Assembly: GCF_900240995.1 (NCBI RefSeq)
Contig: NZ_LT965954.1
Coordinates: 372,001 to 436,000, forward strand
Direction: 5' to 3'
Length of the DNA: 64,000 bases
Source of the DNA: Bacillus sp. Marseille-P3661
GTDB taxonomy: Bacteria; Bacillota; Bacilli; Bacillales; Bacillaceae_J
Positions 1 through 9,130 of the stretch are shown in pieces. Below the pieces are notes generated by a model that saw nothing but the letters and a program-made list of their open reading frames with translations, searched no databases and was not told where the DNA came from. Positions within the stretch are counted from its first letter, which is position 1, and each line of letters begins with the position of its first letter. A program made the translations under genes and the position numbers.

Positions 1-217
1 AGACATCTCCTAAATCAACGTATGTTTGCAGTCGTTTTCGTTCTTCATCTCCTGTGAGCTTTTCATCTTTAATCATTTCAAAGGCCTTTTCCTCATCGGA
101 CATTGGTGGTTTCGTATACTGACCTTCGACTCCACTATTTTTGGCCATTAACAAGTCTGCTTGTGTTAAATTATTATTTAACGCAGCTTCTTCATTTAAC
201 TTTTCGTTCTTTGCCAT
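1..217 (-). CDS. Small hydrophilic protein, partial (runs off left edge)
   Basis: The frame opens with ATG at 217 and an AAGGGG ribosome binding site just upstream, and it is still open at base 1, so the C-terminus is missing. The visible 72 residues begin MAKNEKLNEE, are rich in Lys, Glu and Asn, and show no membrane segment or signal peptide. I do not recognise the family. Its small size and charge resemble the many short proteins of spore formers, but nothing here proves a spore role. No neighbouring gene shares its transcript: the next gene on this strand, hom, ends at 436 with its own terminator between. Confidence 0.6.
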   Translation of the reverse strand, partial: MAKNEKLNEEAALNNNLTQADLLMAKNSGVEGQYTKPPMSDEEKAFEMIKDEKLTGDEERKRLQTYVDLGDV

Positions 218-387
218 TAGGAAAAACCCCTTTTTATTTATTTATTTATTTATAATTTGCTCTAATTACTTCAATTCATGCTTAATCGGTAGTGAAGTAT
301 ATATTTACTTTTATAAAAAGAAAGTTTCTTGTGCTAGATGGAATGGACGCTGAGGTGTGAACACATTATAACTGTTAGAGAAACGCA

Positions 388-424
388 CAAAAAAGTGATG
401 GCATATTATTTCTGCCATCACTTT
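388..424 (-). terminator. Rho-independent terminator after hom
   Basis: A 12-bp perfect inverted repeat (AAAGTGATGGCA at 392-403 and its complement at 413-424) is followed on the minus strand by a run of T. It closes the long methionine operon. Confidence 0.85.
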
Positions 425-435
425 ATGTAGCTATT

Positions 436-1446
436 CTATACAGATAATTGATCGTTTCGTTTAATCGTATTTATAGCATTAGCCTTTTTACTTAACAACA
501 CATGAACTAAATCTTCAACAATGGCACTTGCCGTTGCATACATACCAGCTCCGGGACCGGATAAGGTTATTGTTCCCACAACATCACCCTCAATTGCAAC
601 AGCATTTTGAACGCCTTCGATATTATAAAAAGGGTGATGTTCTCCAACGGTGACAGGTTCTATTGAGACTTTTATCCCGGAAGATGTGTTTGATATTGTA
701 GCTATGTGTTTTGTTCGTAAACGTTTATTAGTATAATTTTTAACCACTTCGGTAGTTATATGTGATATTCCATCTCTTTTCACACTGTTCCATTCTGGCT
801 GTGCTCCGAAACAAACTTGACTAAGGATCATCGCTTTATAAAATGCATCATAACCTTCAATATCATTAGTTGGGTCCAATTCGGCGTAGCCTTTTTCTTG
901 TGCAAGTTTTAACGCATCATTGAACGACAAATCAGCATCCCTCATTTGGGATAAAATAAAATTGGAAGTTCCATTTAAAATGGCTTCAATTCTCGAAATA
1001 GAATTAATATTAAACAGTTTATTTAATGTTTGGATGATTGGAATACCACCCGCTACTGTTGCTTCAAAGCCAATCGAAACACCTTTCTGTTCTGCTAATT
1101 CAAACAAGTCAGAACAATGGTAGGCGAACATCTCCTTGTTTGCTGTAATAATATGGCACCCTCGAGAGATTGATTTTTTCAAGTATGTAAAACTTGGCTC
1201 TTGCCCTACAATAGCTTCGATCACAACATCTAAATGTTCCAGCCGAAGAATCTCATCCATATCTGAGGTGAACAACACATTTTCATCATTAAATGAATGT
1301 CTATTAATATTTTTTACAAGTACAGCGACAACTCTAACATTGGCCCCTAAACTTGTTAAAAACTTCTCTTGATGTGTATTAATGGTTTGATATACGCCTT
1401 TTCCAACTGTTCCGTATCCTAGTATTGCAACATTAATGGTTGGCAT
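436..1446 (-). CDS. hom: Homoserine dehydrogenase without ACT domain
   Basis: It should interconvert aspartate semialdehyde and homoserine with NAD(P)H, giving the homoserine that MetX acetylates. The Rossmann motif GYGTVG is at residues 10-15, followed by the ANKE segment near residue 103 and the conserved LNGTSNFIL and DPTNDIEGYDA blocks typical of the family. At 336 residues it is about 100 shorter than the usual Bacillus Hom and has no C-terminal ACT domain, so feedback inhibition by threonine through such a domain is not expected. Its start overlaps the end of metX by 28 bp, implying translational coupling. It is the last gene of the SAM-riboswitch operon. A second, different homoserine dehydrogenase lies at 43709-44755. 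Confidence 0.93.
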   Translation of the reverse strand: MPTINVAILGYGTVGKGVYQTINTHQEKFLTSLGANVRVVAVLVKNINRHSFNDENVLFTSDMDEILRLEHLDVVIEAIVGQEPSFTYLKKSISRGCHIITANKEMFAYHCSDLFELAEQKGVSIGFEATVAGGIPIIQTLNKLFNINSISRIEAILNGTSNFILSQMRDADLSFNDALKLAQEKGYAELDPTNDIEGYDAFYKAMILSQVCFGAQPEWNSVKRDGISHITTEVVKNYTNKRLRTKHIATISNTSSGIKVSIEPVTVGEHHPFYNIEGVQNAVAIEGDVVGTITLSGPGAGMYATASAIVEDLVHVLLSKKANAINTIKRNDQLSV

Positions 1447-2552
1447 GGCCCCACTTCCTTTACATCCCCTGATTCAATTGCATTTTTTACAAGATATGCC
1501 CAATTATTGAATTCTACTAAAAAGCCGTCATGGCCAAATTGGGTATCTATCCCAAAAAAAGACACTTCTTTACCTAAATATGCTAATTGTTCTGCCACTT
1601 CTTTCATTGCATGTGAAGGATAAAGTAAATCTCCAGTATAACTTATTAATAGTACCTTTGCTTCAATGGTTTGTAACGCCTGTTCCCAACCATTTCGACC
1701 TTGACCTATATCATGGTAATCCATAGCTGTTAACAGTCTTAAATAACTATTTGCATCAAATCTTTTGGCCAGTTTTTCTCCCTGATACTTAAGATATGAT
1801 TCAATCTGAAACTCTTCCTTTGACTTAAGTTGACGTTTAAAGCGCGCATTAAATAAGTGATCCGACCGATACGTGACCATTCCAATCATTCGAGCTAATT
1901 CCAACCCCTTGATTGGTTCATCCACGTTATAGTGTCCACCATTCCACCTTGGATCATTAATAATTGCTTGCTTAGCAATTGTGTTATAAGCCATGGCATA
2001 ATCACTTAGGTATGGTGTGCTAGCAATAGGTATTAGCATGTTTGCAAAAGTAGGATACATGATGCCCCATTCAAACACTTGCATTCCGCCTAAAGAACCA
2101 CCTATTATTGCGTGAACATGTTTTATCCCCAATTTTTGCAATGCTAGATATTGAGTTTTTACCATATCTCTAACTGTGACATTTGGAAAATCTCCCATAT
2201 AAGGTTGATTTGTTTCACGATTAATACAAGTAGGGCCGGTTGAACCAGAACATCCACCTAACACATTCATGGTAATAACCTGAAACTTATCAGTATCAAC
2301 AAAAAGTCCTGGGCCAATGAATTCACTCCACCAGCCAGGACTTTCAGTCGTACCAACTGAAAATTGATTTCCCGTTAAAGCATGGCAAACAAGAATAATA
2401 GGATTATTCTTGTTTCCAGTTTTTTCATATGCAATTTCTAAATGACTAAGAGTTTGTCCTGATTCTACTATAAAGTCTCCTAGATAAATTGAGCTATGCG
2501 TAATACCTTGATTTTCGCTACTAGTTGTTTGTTCCAAGTCTCTGTATCTCAA
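1419..2552 (-). CDS. metX: Homoserine O-acetyltransferase
   Basis: It transfers acetyl from acetyl-CoA to homoserine in the cytoplasm, the activating step of methionine synthesis. This is an alpha/beta hydrolase fold of 377 residues. The nucleophile elbow GGSLGG places Ser at 153, and Asp308 (YTGDLLYPS) and His341 (GHDGF) complete the triad. The start is a TTG that overlaps the end of acsA by 32 bp. A modest GAGAG ribosome binding site lies about 10 bases upstream and no Met codon occurs near the N-terminus. Its neighbours make sense: AcsA can supply acetyl-CoA, Hom supplies homoserine, and MetY uses the product. MetX and MetA-type succinylases differ in substrate; the sequence is MetX-like, but the acyl donor is inferred. 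Confidence 0.93.
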   Translation of the reverse strand: MRYRDLEQTTSSENQGITHSSIYLGDFIVESGQTLSHLEIAYEKTGNKNNPIILVCHALTGNQFSVGTTESPGWWSEFIGPGLFVDTDKFQVITMNVLGGCSGSTGPTCINRETNQPYMGDFPNVTVRDMVKTQYLALQKLGIKHVHAIIGGSLGGMQVFEWGIMYPTFANMLIPIASTPYLSDYAMAYNTIAKQAIINDPRWNGGHYNVDEPIKGLELARMIGMVTYRSDHLFNARFKRQLKSKEEFQIESYLKYQGEKLAKRFDANSYLRLLTAMDYHDIGQGRNGWEQALQTIEAKVLLISYTGDLLYPSHAMKEVAEQLAYLGKEVSFFGIDTQFGHDGFLVEFNNWAYLVKNAIESGDVKEVGPCQPLMLQY

Positions 2553-4236
2553 GGCTTTTCAACTCTCTTCTTAAAATTTTGCCACTGATCGGTGTCTTAG
2601 GTAATTCATCCATGATTTCAATTTCACGAGGAGCAGAGTGTGCAGCTAGCTTTTGTCTTACAAAGAGTCTAATCTCTTCAAGTAAACTGTCACTAGGTTC
2701 ATATCCTTTTCTTAGAACAATAAATGCTTTAACAATTTCCCCACGAAGTGGATCTGGCTTTCCAATTACACCCGCTTCTGCTACAGCTGGATGCTCAATC
2801 AACTTACTTTCAACCTCAAAAGGTCCGATTCTTTCTCCAGAAGAATTTATCATATCATCACTGCGACCTTGAAAGAATATATAACCATCTTCATCAATCG
2901 TTGCTAGGTCACCAGAAATATACCAACCATCAAATCTAAAATACGATTCATATTTTTCTTTATTTTTCCATATTTCCTTCATAATACCGGGCCATGGGGC
3001 TTTTATTGCTAAATGTCCAACTACACCTGGTTGTAACCTTTGTCCATCATCATCAAGAACAGCAATTTCAATTCCTGGTAAAGCTCTACCCATTGACCCT
3101 GGTTTAATCACTTGAGAAGGTAAATTAACTATTAATTGTGCTCCAGTTTCTGTCATCCACCATGTATCGTGAATTCTTTTTCCTAGCACTTTTTGGCCCC
3201 AGTAAATAACTTCAGGATTCAACGGTTCACCTACACTTAATAGATGACGTAATGATGATAAATCGTATTCTTTTGTAACCGCATCGCCTTCAGCCATTAA
3301 CATTCTAAATGCTGTTGGTGCACTGTACCATACCGTTGTTTTTGTCTTTTCAATCGTTCCATACCATGATTGAGCATTAAAACGGCCGCCATTAATAACA
3401 ACTGTAGCCCTATTTAATAAAGGTGCGAAAATTCCATAGACAGTTCCTGTTACCCAGCCTGGATGTGCTGTACACCAGTAAACATCATCATCCTTAATAT
3501 CAAGAACCCATTTCCCAGTTACATATTGATGAATCATAGCCCGATGAGCATGGACTACTCCTTTGGGTTTACCTGTCGATCCACTTGTATAGTGAATATT
3601 CAAACCGTGTTCAAAGTCCACCCATTCAATAACCTGATCATCTCTCGTTGTATTTTTATATTCTTCAACTAAAGAGATTTCGCCGTTTGTGCAAAGCTCC
3701 AGTTCTTCTGTTAAAAAGATTTTCTCTAAAGCAGGTAGTTCATGTCTTGGAACTCGTTTACCTAAATCTTTATCCGTAATTAAGTATCTGCCTTCACAAT
3801 CTGCCATTCTATCCTTGACCGCTTCTTCCATGAACGCTTCAAATAATGGTCCAACAATTCCACCAAGTTTGATAACAGCAAGTGTTGCAAACCAGCAATC
3901 AGGATGTTTTGGTAAAAAGACAAAAACTATATCGCCCTTTTTAATGCCATGTTTCTTTAAAATTGTTGCAAGATGATCGGTCTTTTCTTTAACCTGTTTA
4001 AAAGTATAGATTACTTCTTCATCACCATTTACATAATGAAAAGCAGTCTTATCGCCGAATCCATCGTCAACATGACGGTCGATACATTCATAGGCCATAT
4101 TCACATTCCCTGTTTTATACCAAGAAAACTGTTTTTTCACTTCTTCCCATGAAAAGTCAGCACGTGTTTTTTCATAATTTACTAGATTATAATTACCTTC
4201 GACAGGTAATAAATGTTCGTGTACTGTAGTTGCCAT
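2521..4236 (-). CDS. acsA: Acetyl-CoA synthetase (AMP-forming)
   Basis: It activates acetate with ATP and CoA through acetyl-AMP. The A3 adenylation motif YTSGSTGKPKG is at residues 216-226, and the C-terminal PKTPISGKILRR carries the conserved lysine (about 553) that is acetylated in AcsA regulation. The length, 571 residues, fits Bacillus AcsA. Unusually, it sits inside a methionine operon between the transporter genes and metX, only 25 bp after ssuB. I infer that it feeds acetyl-CoA to MetX. Another short-chain acyl-CoA synthetase of the same family (e.g. medium-chain acyl) cannot be wholly excluded. Start ATG has a GGAG ribosome binding site. Confidence 0.88.
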   Translation of the reverse strand: MATTVHEHLLPVEGNYNLVNYEKTRADFSWEEVKKQFSWYKTGNVNMAYECIDRHVDDGFGDKTAFHYVNGDEEVIYTFKQVKEKTDHLATILKKHGIKKGDIVFVFLPKHPDCWFATLAVIKLGGIVGPLFEAFMEEAVKDRMADCEGRYLITDKDLGKRVPRHELPALEKIFLTEELELCTNGEISLVEEYKNTTRDDQVIEWVDFEHGLNIHYTSGSTGKPKGVVHAHRAMIHQYVTGKWVLDIKDDDVYWCTAHPGWVTGTVYGIFAPLLNRATVVINGGRFNAQSWYGTIEKTKTTVWYSAPTAFRMLMAEGDAVTKEYDLSSLRHLLSVGEPLNPEVIYWGQKVLGKRIHDTWWMTETGAQLIVNLPSQVIKPGSMGRALPGIEIAVLDDDGQRLQPGVVGHLAIKAPWPGIMKEIWKNKEKYESYFRFDGWYISGDLATIDEDGYIFFQGRSDDMINSSGERIGPFEVESKLIEHPAVAEAGVIGKPDPLRGEIVKAFIVLRKGYEPSDSLLEEIRLFVRQKLAAHSAPREIEIMDELPKTPISGKILRRELKSLEIQRLGTNN

Positions 4237-4261
4237 TTCAAAAACTCTCCTCTATTAATAT

Positions 4262-4987
4262 TTAATTTGTACGAGATAAGTCCAAATGATTGAGTATTTG
4301 TTCCTTTAATTGGGCAAGTTTAATATCTCCTCGCGACCTCGGTTTTGGAACATCAATTGTTAATTCTTCATAGATTTCACCAGGTTGGCCGCGTAATATC
4401 AGTACGCGATCACATAAATATAATGCTTCGTCAATATCATGTGTAACCAATACAAATGTTGACTTATATTCCTGCCAAATGGACAGTAACAAATCCTGTA
4501 GTTTCATTTTCGTAAAAGCATCTAATGCGCTAAATGGTTCATCTAGTAGCAGGATTTCTGGCGCCGTTACGAGTGCTCTTGCTATTGCAACCCGTTGGGC
4601 CATACCACCTGATAAGTCTTTTGGATAATGGCTTTCGAATCCCGCTAAACCCACTGATTGAATATAGTGCTTTGCTTTTTCTTTTCGGTCTGGAGCATTT
4701 TTTAATCCAAACGCAACATTCTCAATAACTGTAAGCCAAGGCATTAATCTAGGTTCTTGAAAAATCATCCCAATTTTTTCATGAACAGAATCGATGATAT
4801 CATCATTGATTTTTATCGTTCCGTTATAGCCTTGGTCAAGCCCTGCTAAAACTCTCAGCAGCGTACTTTTTCCGCACCCGCTTGTACCGAGAATTCCAAG
4901 AACTTCACCTTCATTTACTGTTAAATTTATATTTTTAAAACCAGCGCCATTATTAAAGGTTCTGGTTACATTTTCAATAGCTAGCAT
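4262..4987 (-). CDS. ssuB: Sulfonate/nitrate/taurine-type ABC transporter ATPase
   Basis: This is the ATP-hydrolysing subunit of an importer. Walker A GTSGCGKST is at 34-42, the signature LSGGM at 125-129, and Walker B LLLDE at 146-150, followed by the H-loop THD. The protein has 241 residues and belongs to the SsuB/TauB/ThiZ group. It is directly downstream of the permease (14 bp gap) and upstream of acsA. The substrate is not readable from the ATPase. The SAM riboswitch and methionine genes in the same operon argue for an organosulfur compound such as an alkanesulfonate. Confidence 0.85.
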   Translation of the reverse strand: MLAIENVTRTFNNGAGFKNINLTVNEGEVLGILGTSGCGKSTLLRVLAGLDQGYNGTIKINDDIIDSVHEKIGMIFQEPRLMPWLTVIENVAFGLKNAPDRKEKAKHYIQSVGLAGFESHYPKDLSGGMAQRVAIARALVTAPEILLLDEPFSALDAFTKMKLQDLLLSIWQEYKSTFVLVTHDIDEALYLCDRVLILRGQPGEIYEELTIDVPKPRSRGDIKLAQLKEQILNHLDLSRTN

Positions 4988-5001
4988 TTCCTTTCATCTC
5001 C

Positions 5002-5838
5002 TTAAGCCTTCTTCGTAAAGCTATCTTGCCAATGTAATGCTTTCTCTTCTAAGCCCTTCAACACTGAATCCGTTAGTTTACCCATAATCGCAAATAGAAC
5101 AATACTTGCGATAATTAGTTCCGGTGAATACGTATTTTGTCCGTATACTAATAAATAACCGATTCCTTTGCTAGCTCCCATTAATTCAGCAGCTACAACA
5201 AACATCCATCCTAGGCCTAGACCGCTACGAATTCCAACTAAAAAAGACGGTAATGATGCAGGTAATATGATTCTTCTTATCAATTGATAGGTATTTAAAT
5301 TATAGATTCTTCCAACTTCAATTAATTTTCGATCTACACCTTGAATACCTGAAACAATGTTTAAATATACCGGAAAAAACACACCAACTGCGATTAATGT
5401 AATTTTAGATGGTTCACCAATCCCCATCCATAATATAAATAGAGGAACCCATGCTAAAGATGGTATCGAACGGAATGCTTGGAATAGTGGGTCAAGAATT
5501 TGTTCAGCTCTCTTGATATAGCCCACAATAGCACCAAGAATAACAGCGAAAACTACACCAATTAAGAATCCAAAGAAAATTCTGTATAATGTGATCCCAA
5601 GATGGCCCCAAAGTGTACCGTCCTGTGCCATTTCATTAATTTTACCCAAAATTGAAGTTGGGGCTGGTAATAAGTGCGTTGGAAAAACTCCAATTCTACT
5701 TAGAAACTCCCAAACAATCAATAAGATCAATGGAAGAATGCTTCCCCATAAAACAGGTACTAATTTATTAGATAATTGAACAGTTTTTTTTCTTTTTAGC
5801 GGAAGACTTTGGGTTACTGGCACACTATTTCTTTCCAT
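5002..5838 (-). CDS. ssuC: Sulfonate-type ABC transporter permease
   Basis: This is an inner-membrane permease with about six hydrophobic segments and the EAA-like loop around QLIRRIILPASLPSFLVGIR, typical of the SsuC/TauC family. The frame is open back to 5937, but those 33 extra codons run through a hairpin repeat. ATG at 5838 has a clear GAAAGGGGA ribosome binding site 9 bases upstream and gives 278 residues, closer to the family size. The N-terminus is basic and hydrophilic before the first membrane segment. It works with SsuA at 5953 and SsuB at 4262; substrate specificity is inferred from operon context only. Confidence 0.85.
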   Translation of the reverse strand: MERNSVPVTQSLPLKRKKTVQLSNKLVPVLWGSILPLILLIVWEFLSRIGVFPTHLLPAPTSILGKINEMAQDGTLWGHLGITLYRIFFGFLIGVVFAVILGAIVGYIKRAEQILDPLFQAFRSIPSLAWVPLFILWMGIGEPSKITLIAVGVFFPVYLNIVSGIQGVDRKLIEVGRIYNLNTYQLIRRIILPASLPSFLVGIRSGLGLGWMFVVAAELMGASKGIGYLLVYGQNTYSPELIIASIVLFAIMGKLTDSVLKGLEEKALHWQDSFTKKA

Positions 5839-5865
5839 TGAGATGGTTCCCCTTTCTTTTTTGAA

Positions 5866-5912
5866 AAGCGCAAGCGCCTTGACCAGCCCCAAGAGGCTAG
5901 GCGCTTGCACAA
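5866..5912. repeat. Intergenic hairpin repeat (REP-like)
   Basis: A 10-bp inverted repeat, GCAAGCGCCT at 5870-5879 and AGGCGCTTGC at 5899-5908, has a second inner pairing of AGCC with GGCT. It is GC-rich in an AT-rich neighbourhood and lies between ssuA and ssuC. This form of sequence is dispersed in intergenic regions of some Bacillus genomes. It may stabilise or attenuate the mRNA between the binding protein and permease. A partial look-alike (GCAAGCGCCC) occurs at 35387-35398. Confidence 0.7.
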
Positions 5913-5952
5913 GATATAGAATGTTGGGTACTGTCACAGCACCCTTAAAACT

Positions 5953-6957
5953 TTAGTTTATTACTTCACTTGCAAAATCTGGATTAATCAATTCTTTAAC
6001 CAAAGTTGTAACATCAACATTTTCTTCAATAATCCCACTCTTTTGTAATACTTCGCCTGCTGATACTAACGCTGTAATTTGATTATCACCAGGAACAGGT
6101 GCTGAGAAATCATTACGCTCTAATTGAATTTTGGCAACTTCAGGAGAAATTTGCGCATGTTTTACAAGGATTTCTGCTAATTCCTCAGGATTTTCCAGTG
6201 CCCAGTTTCTAGCTTTTTCATAGACTTCAATTACCTTTTTCACTTGCTCCGGATATTTTTCTGCAAACTCATTACGTACATTTAAAGTGCCATACGTATT
6301 AAATTCAGTATTTCGATAGAATAACTCGGCATTCGTTTCAACTTCAACTCTGGCCATATGCGGATCCAATCCTGCCCATGCATCTACTTGACCTGTCGTT
6401 AAAGCTGATGCACCATCACCATGTTGTAAGCTTACTAGTTCAATATCGCTTTCAGCTAAACCTGCTTGATCTAAGGCACGAAGTAAAAAAATGTAAGGGT
6501 CCGTACCAATTGTAGCTGCTACTTTTTTGCCTTTTAAATCTTCAATTGCTCCAATACTAGAATCCTCAGTTGTTACTAGTGCTGTCCATTCTGGTTTTGA
6601 ATAAATATAAACCGATTGGATTGGAGCATTTTTAGCTTTCGCCATTAATGCTGCCGCACCTGCTGTGGAGCCAAAATCAACACTATTACTATTTAAAAAT
6701 TCAAGAGCTTTGTTGCTACCTTGACTCAATACAAATTCAACTTCAATGTCATCTTCCGCAAATGCTTCCTCCGCCCAGCCAAACTCTTTAAGTACTAAGC
6801 TAGTTGGGGAGTAATAAGCGTAATCTAGCACAATCTTCTTCGGCTTTTCTACGCCATCGCCTTTGTTTTCAGAGGTGCTAGGGGCTGCATCACTTGAGCA
6901 GCCCACCACACCTACTAGTAACAAGGCACTTAAAACGAATCCTATTAATTTTTTCAT
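5953..6957 (-). CDS. ssuA: Sulfonate-type ABC transporter substrate-binding lipoprotein
   Basis: This is an extracytoplasmic solute-binding protein of the NMT1/SsuA class. A lipoprotein signal peptide ends in the lipobox VVGC with Cys20, so the mature protein is lipid-anchored outside the membrane. The body has the usual two-lobed pattern with DLKGKKVAATIGTDPY and TTGQVDAWAGLDPH segments. It is encoded 26 bp after the MetY fusion gene and upstream of the permease. The ligand is probably an aliphatic sulfonate or another organosulfur compound, inferred from the SAM riboswitch context. Confidence 0.87.
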   Translation of the reverse strand: MKKLIGFVLSALLLVGVVGCSSDAAPSTSENKGDGVEKPKKIVLDYAYYSPTSLVLKEFGWAEEAFAEDDIEVEFVLSQGSNKALEFLNSNSVDFGSTAGAAALMAKAKNAPIQSVYIYSKPEWTALVTTEDSSIGAIEDLKGKKVAATIGTDPYIFLLRALDQAGLAESDIELVSLQHGDGASALTTGQVDAWAGLDPHMARVEVETNAELFYRNTEFNTYGTLNVRNEFAEKYPEQVKKVIEVYEKARNWALENPEELAEILVKHAQISPEVAKIQLERNDFSAPVPGDNQITALVSAGEVLQKSGIIEENVDVTTLVKELINPDFASEVIN

Positions 6958-6983
6958 TTAAGCATCCCTTGCTTTCTTATTTT

Positions 6984-8783
6984 TTATAGTTCGCAAGCAA
7001 ACGTTACGATCGTACCGCGTAAACGTTGTGTTTCTTTATACGTACAACGATTGTGTACTACTTCTAAACCAGCTTCTTTTGCAACTTCAACGGCCTTAGG
7101 TGAGATAACACCTTCTTGTAACCAAAATACTCGAGCATTTACTTCTGCCGCTTCCTTCGCAACTTCAATTGCAGCTTCAGGACTACGGAATACTTGAACA
7201 ACATCAATTGGACCCGGTATTGATTTTAAATCTGGGTATGCTTGTTCACCAAGAACTTCAGTTTCTCTCGGATTTACAGGAATGATTTTATAGCCCAAGC
7301 GTTGCATTTTTCTTGCTAATCGATAACTTGGACGAGCCGGATTGCCACTTAAACCTACTACTGCTAAATTCTTAGGGCGTTGAACAAGCTTTCCATCAAT
7401 TTCTTCTTGTAAAAATGGTGATTGTAATGCCCAACGAATCACACCTTCATCATTGACTGCAACTTCACCTTTCACATTACCTTTAGTTGAAATGCCTGTC
7501 GCTTCAAAGAATGCTCGATCTAAGTCATTTACTAAGTCTCTTACCGACTCAATACCAACTGATAAACGAATTAGCTCTTCTGTTACACCCGTTTTCTTCA
7601 TATCTTCAGCAGATAATTGTTGATGAGTTGTTGAGGCTGGGTGGATGATTAACGACTTTGCATCACCAACATTCGCTACATGTGACCATAACGCGATATT
7701 ATCAATAACTTGTTTACCTGTGTCGCGGCCGCCTTTAATACCAAAGTTTACAATTGAACCAGCACCGTCCGGTAAATATTTCTTCGCTAATTCATGAGCA
7801 GGATGCTCCTCAAGCCCTGGATATGAAACCCACTCAACCGCTGGATGGTTTTTCAGGAAGTTCGCAACTTCAAGTGCATTACTAACATGTTTTTCCATAC
7901 GAAGATGAAGTGTTTCAAGACCTTGTAATAATTGGAATGCATTATGTGGACTTAGACATGAACCAAAGTCACGTAGTAGTTGAACTCTTAATTTTGTAAT
8001 ATAAGCTAATGTACCAAATTCGTTTGCATAGACAATTCCGTTATAACTTGGGTCTGGTTGAGTAAAACCAGGGAATTTATCGCTATTCCAATTAAATCGT
8101 CCACCATCAACTACAACACCACCAATTGATGTTCCGTGACCGCCCATCCACTTCGTTGCGGAGTGAACAACAATGTCTGCACCCCATTGAATTGGTTTAC
8201 AAAGGTATGGTGTTGCAAATGTGCTGTCGACAATCAATGGAACTCCCGCTTCATGCGCAATATCAGCAACTGCTTCAACGTCAAGAACATGTAAGCTAGG
8301 GTTTCCAATAATTTCCCCATAAACTGCTTTTGTCTTATCTGTAATAGCCTTTCGGAAATTTTCTGGGTCAGTTGGATCTACAAAGTTAACCTTAATTCCG
8401 TATTTAGGTAGTGTAATAGCAAATAGATTATAGGTACCACCATATAGATTAGTTGCTGCAACAATCTCGTCACCCGCATGAGCAATATTCATAATTGCTA
8501 AAGCAATGGCAGCCATCCCAGATGAAGTAGCAACAGCAGCTACACCGTCTTCAAGAAGTGCAACCCTTTTTTCAAATACATCAACAGTCGGATTTCCAAT
8601 TCTTGAATAGATGTTACCAGCTTCATCAAGTGAAAATAGTCCTTGTGCATGGTCTGTATTATGGAACACATATGAAGTAGTTTGATAGATTGGTACCGCA
8701 CGTGAACCAGTAGTTGGATCTGGTGACTGTCCACCATGCAGTAATACAGTCTCTAAGTCATACGTATTAAATTCTTTTGTCAT
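6984..8783 (-). CDS. metY: O-acetylhomoserine sulfhydrylase fused to a CoA-binding domain
   Basis: Residues 1-430 are a PLP-dependent O-acetylhomoserine aminocarboxypropyltransferase that makes homocysteine from O-acetylhomoserine and sulfide. The PLP lysine is K211 in [10 protein letters not shown], and SRIGNPT (60-66) and SSGMAA (88-92) are family hallmarks. After a short linker, residues about 445-599 form a YccU-type CoA-binding Rossmann domain, with [10 protein letters not shown] at 477-486 and the C-terminal RCTYKE segment. MetY is normally about 430 residues, so this is a true fusion with no stop between the parts. The CoA domain may sense CoA or persulfide state, or channel with MetX; this is speculation. 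It is the first gene after the SAM-I riboswitch. Confidence 0.9.
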   Translation of the reverse strand: MTKEFNTYDLETVLLHGGQSPDPTTGSRAVPIYQTTSYVFHNTDHAQGLFSLDEAGNIYSRIGNPTVDVFEKRVALLEDGVAAVATSSGMAAIALAIMNIAHAGDEIVAATNLYGGTYNLFAITLPKYGIKVNFVDPTDPENFRKAITDKTKAVYGEIIGNPSLHVLDVEAVADIAHEAGVPLIVDSTFATPYLCKPIQWGADIVVHSATKWMGGHGTSIGGVVVDGGRFNWNSDKFPGFTQPDPSYNGIVYANEFGTLAYITKLRVQLLRDFGSCLSPHNAFQLLQGLETLHLRMEKHVSNALEVANFLKNHPAVEWVSYPGLEEHPAHELAKKYLPDGAGSIVNFGIKGGRDTGKQVIDNIALWSHVANVGDAKSLIIHPASTTHQQLSAEDMKKTGVTEELIRLSVGIESVRDLVNDLDRAFFEATGISTKGNVKGEVAVNDEGVIRWALQSPFLQEEIDGKLVQRPKNLAVVGLSGNPARPSYRLARKMQRLGYKIIPVNPRETEVLGEQAYPDLKSIPGPIDVVQVFRSPEAAIEVAKEAAEVNARVFWLQEGVISPKAVEVAKEAGLEVVHNRCTYKETQRLRGTIVTFACEL

Positions 8784-8896
8784 TGTGATTCCTCCTAAGC
8801 AAATATATAAACTCTATTTAACGATTCAAAAGATTAGTGAAATTCACTATACAACTAGCAATAAAACTCGATAAAAATAATTGTATTAAAATAACA

Positions 8897-9045
8897 TAAA
8901 AACCCCCACTTCATAAGAAGAGGGGGGACCTCCTCTTATCTTTCAGACATTAAAGTCTGCAGGATTTAGCACCTTACAAACTAGGATTGTTTGATGGTTG
9001 CCGGACTTCATAGGGCCTGTTCCCTCCGTCACTCTTGATAAGAGT
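8897..9045 (-). promoter_or_regulatory. SAM-I (S-box) riboswitch with terminator
   Basis: On the minus strand the aptamer begins near 9045 with CTTATCAAGAG, carries the hallmark GTGGAGGGA-like region (GACGGAGGGAAC), the GGCAACC element and the GGTGCTAAATCC(T)GC core, and closes with GATAAGAGG near 8932. An intrinsic terminator (8898-8927, CCCCCTCTTC paired with GAAGTGGGGG, then T5) follows. High SAM should terminate transcription of metY-ssuACB-acsA-metX-hom. Confidence 0.95.
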
Positions 9046-9089
9046 TTTCTTTATCCAATTAAATTGTTAGCATTTTAAATCATAAAAGG

Positions 9090-9119
9090 AGTATATACTA
9101 TAAATTGCCTTTAAGTCAA
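9090..9119 (-). promoter_or_regulatory. Probable sigmaA promoter of the methionine operon
   Basis: TTGACT (9114-9119) and TATACT (9090-9095) are separated by 18 bp on the minus strand, about 45 bp ahead of the SAM riboswitch aptamer. The predicted start is near 9083. Confidence 0.6.
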
Positions 9120-9130
9120 CTAATTTCCTA

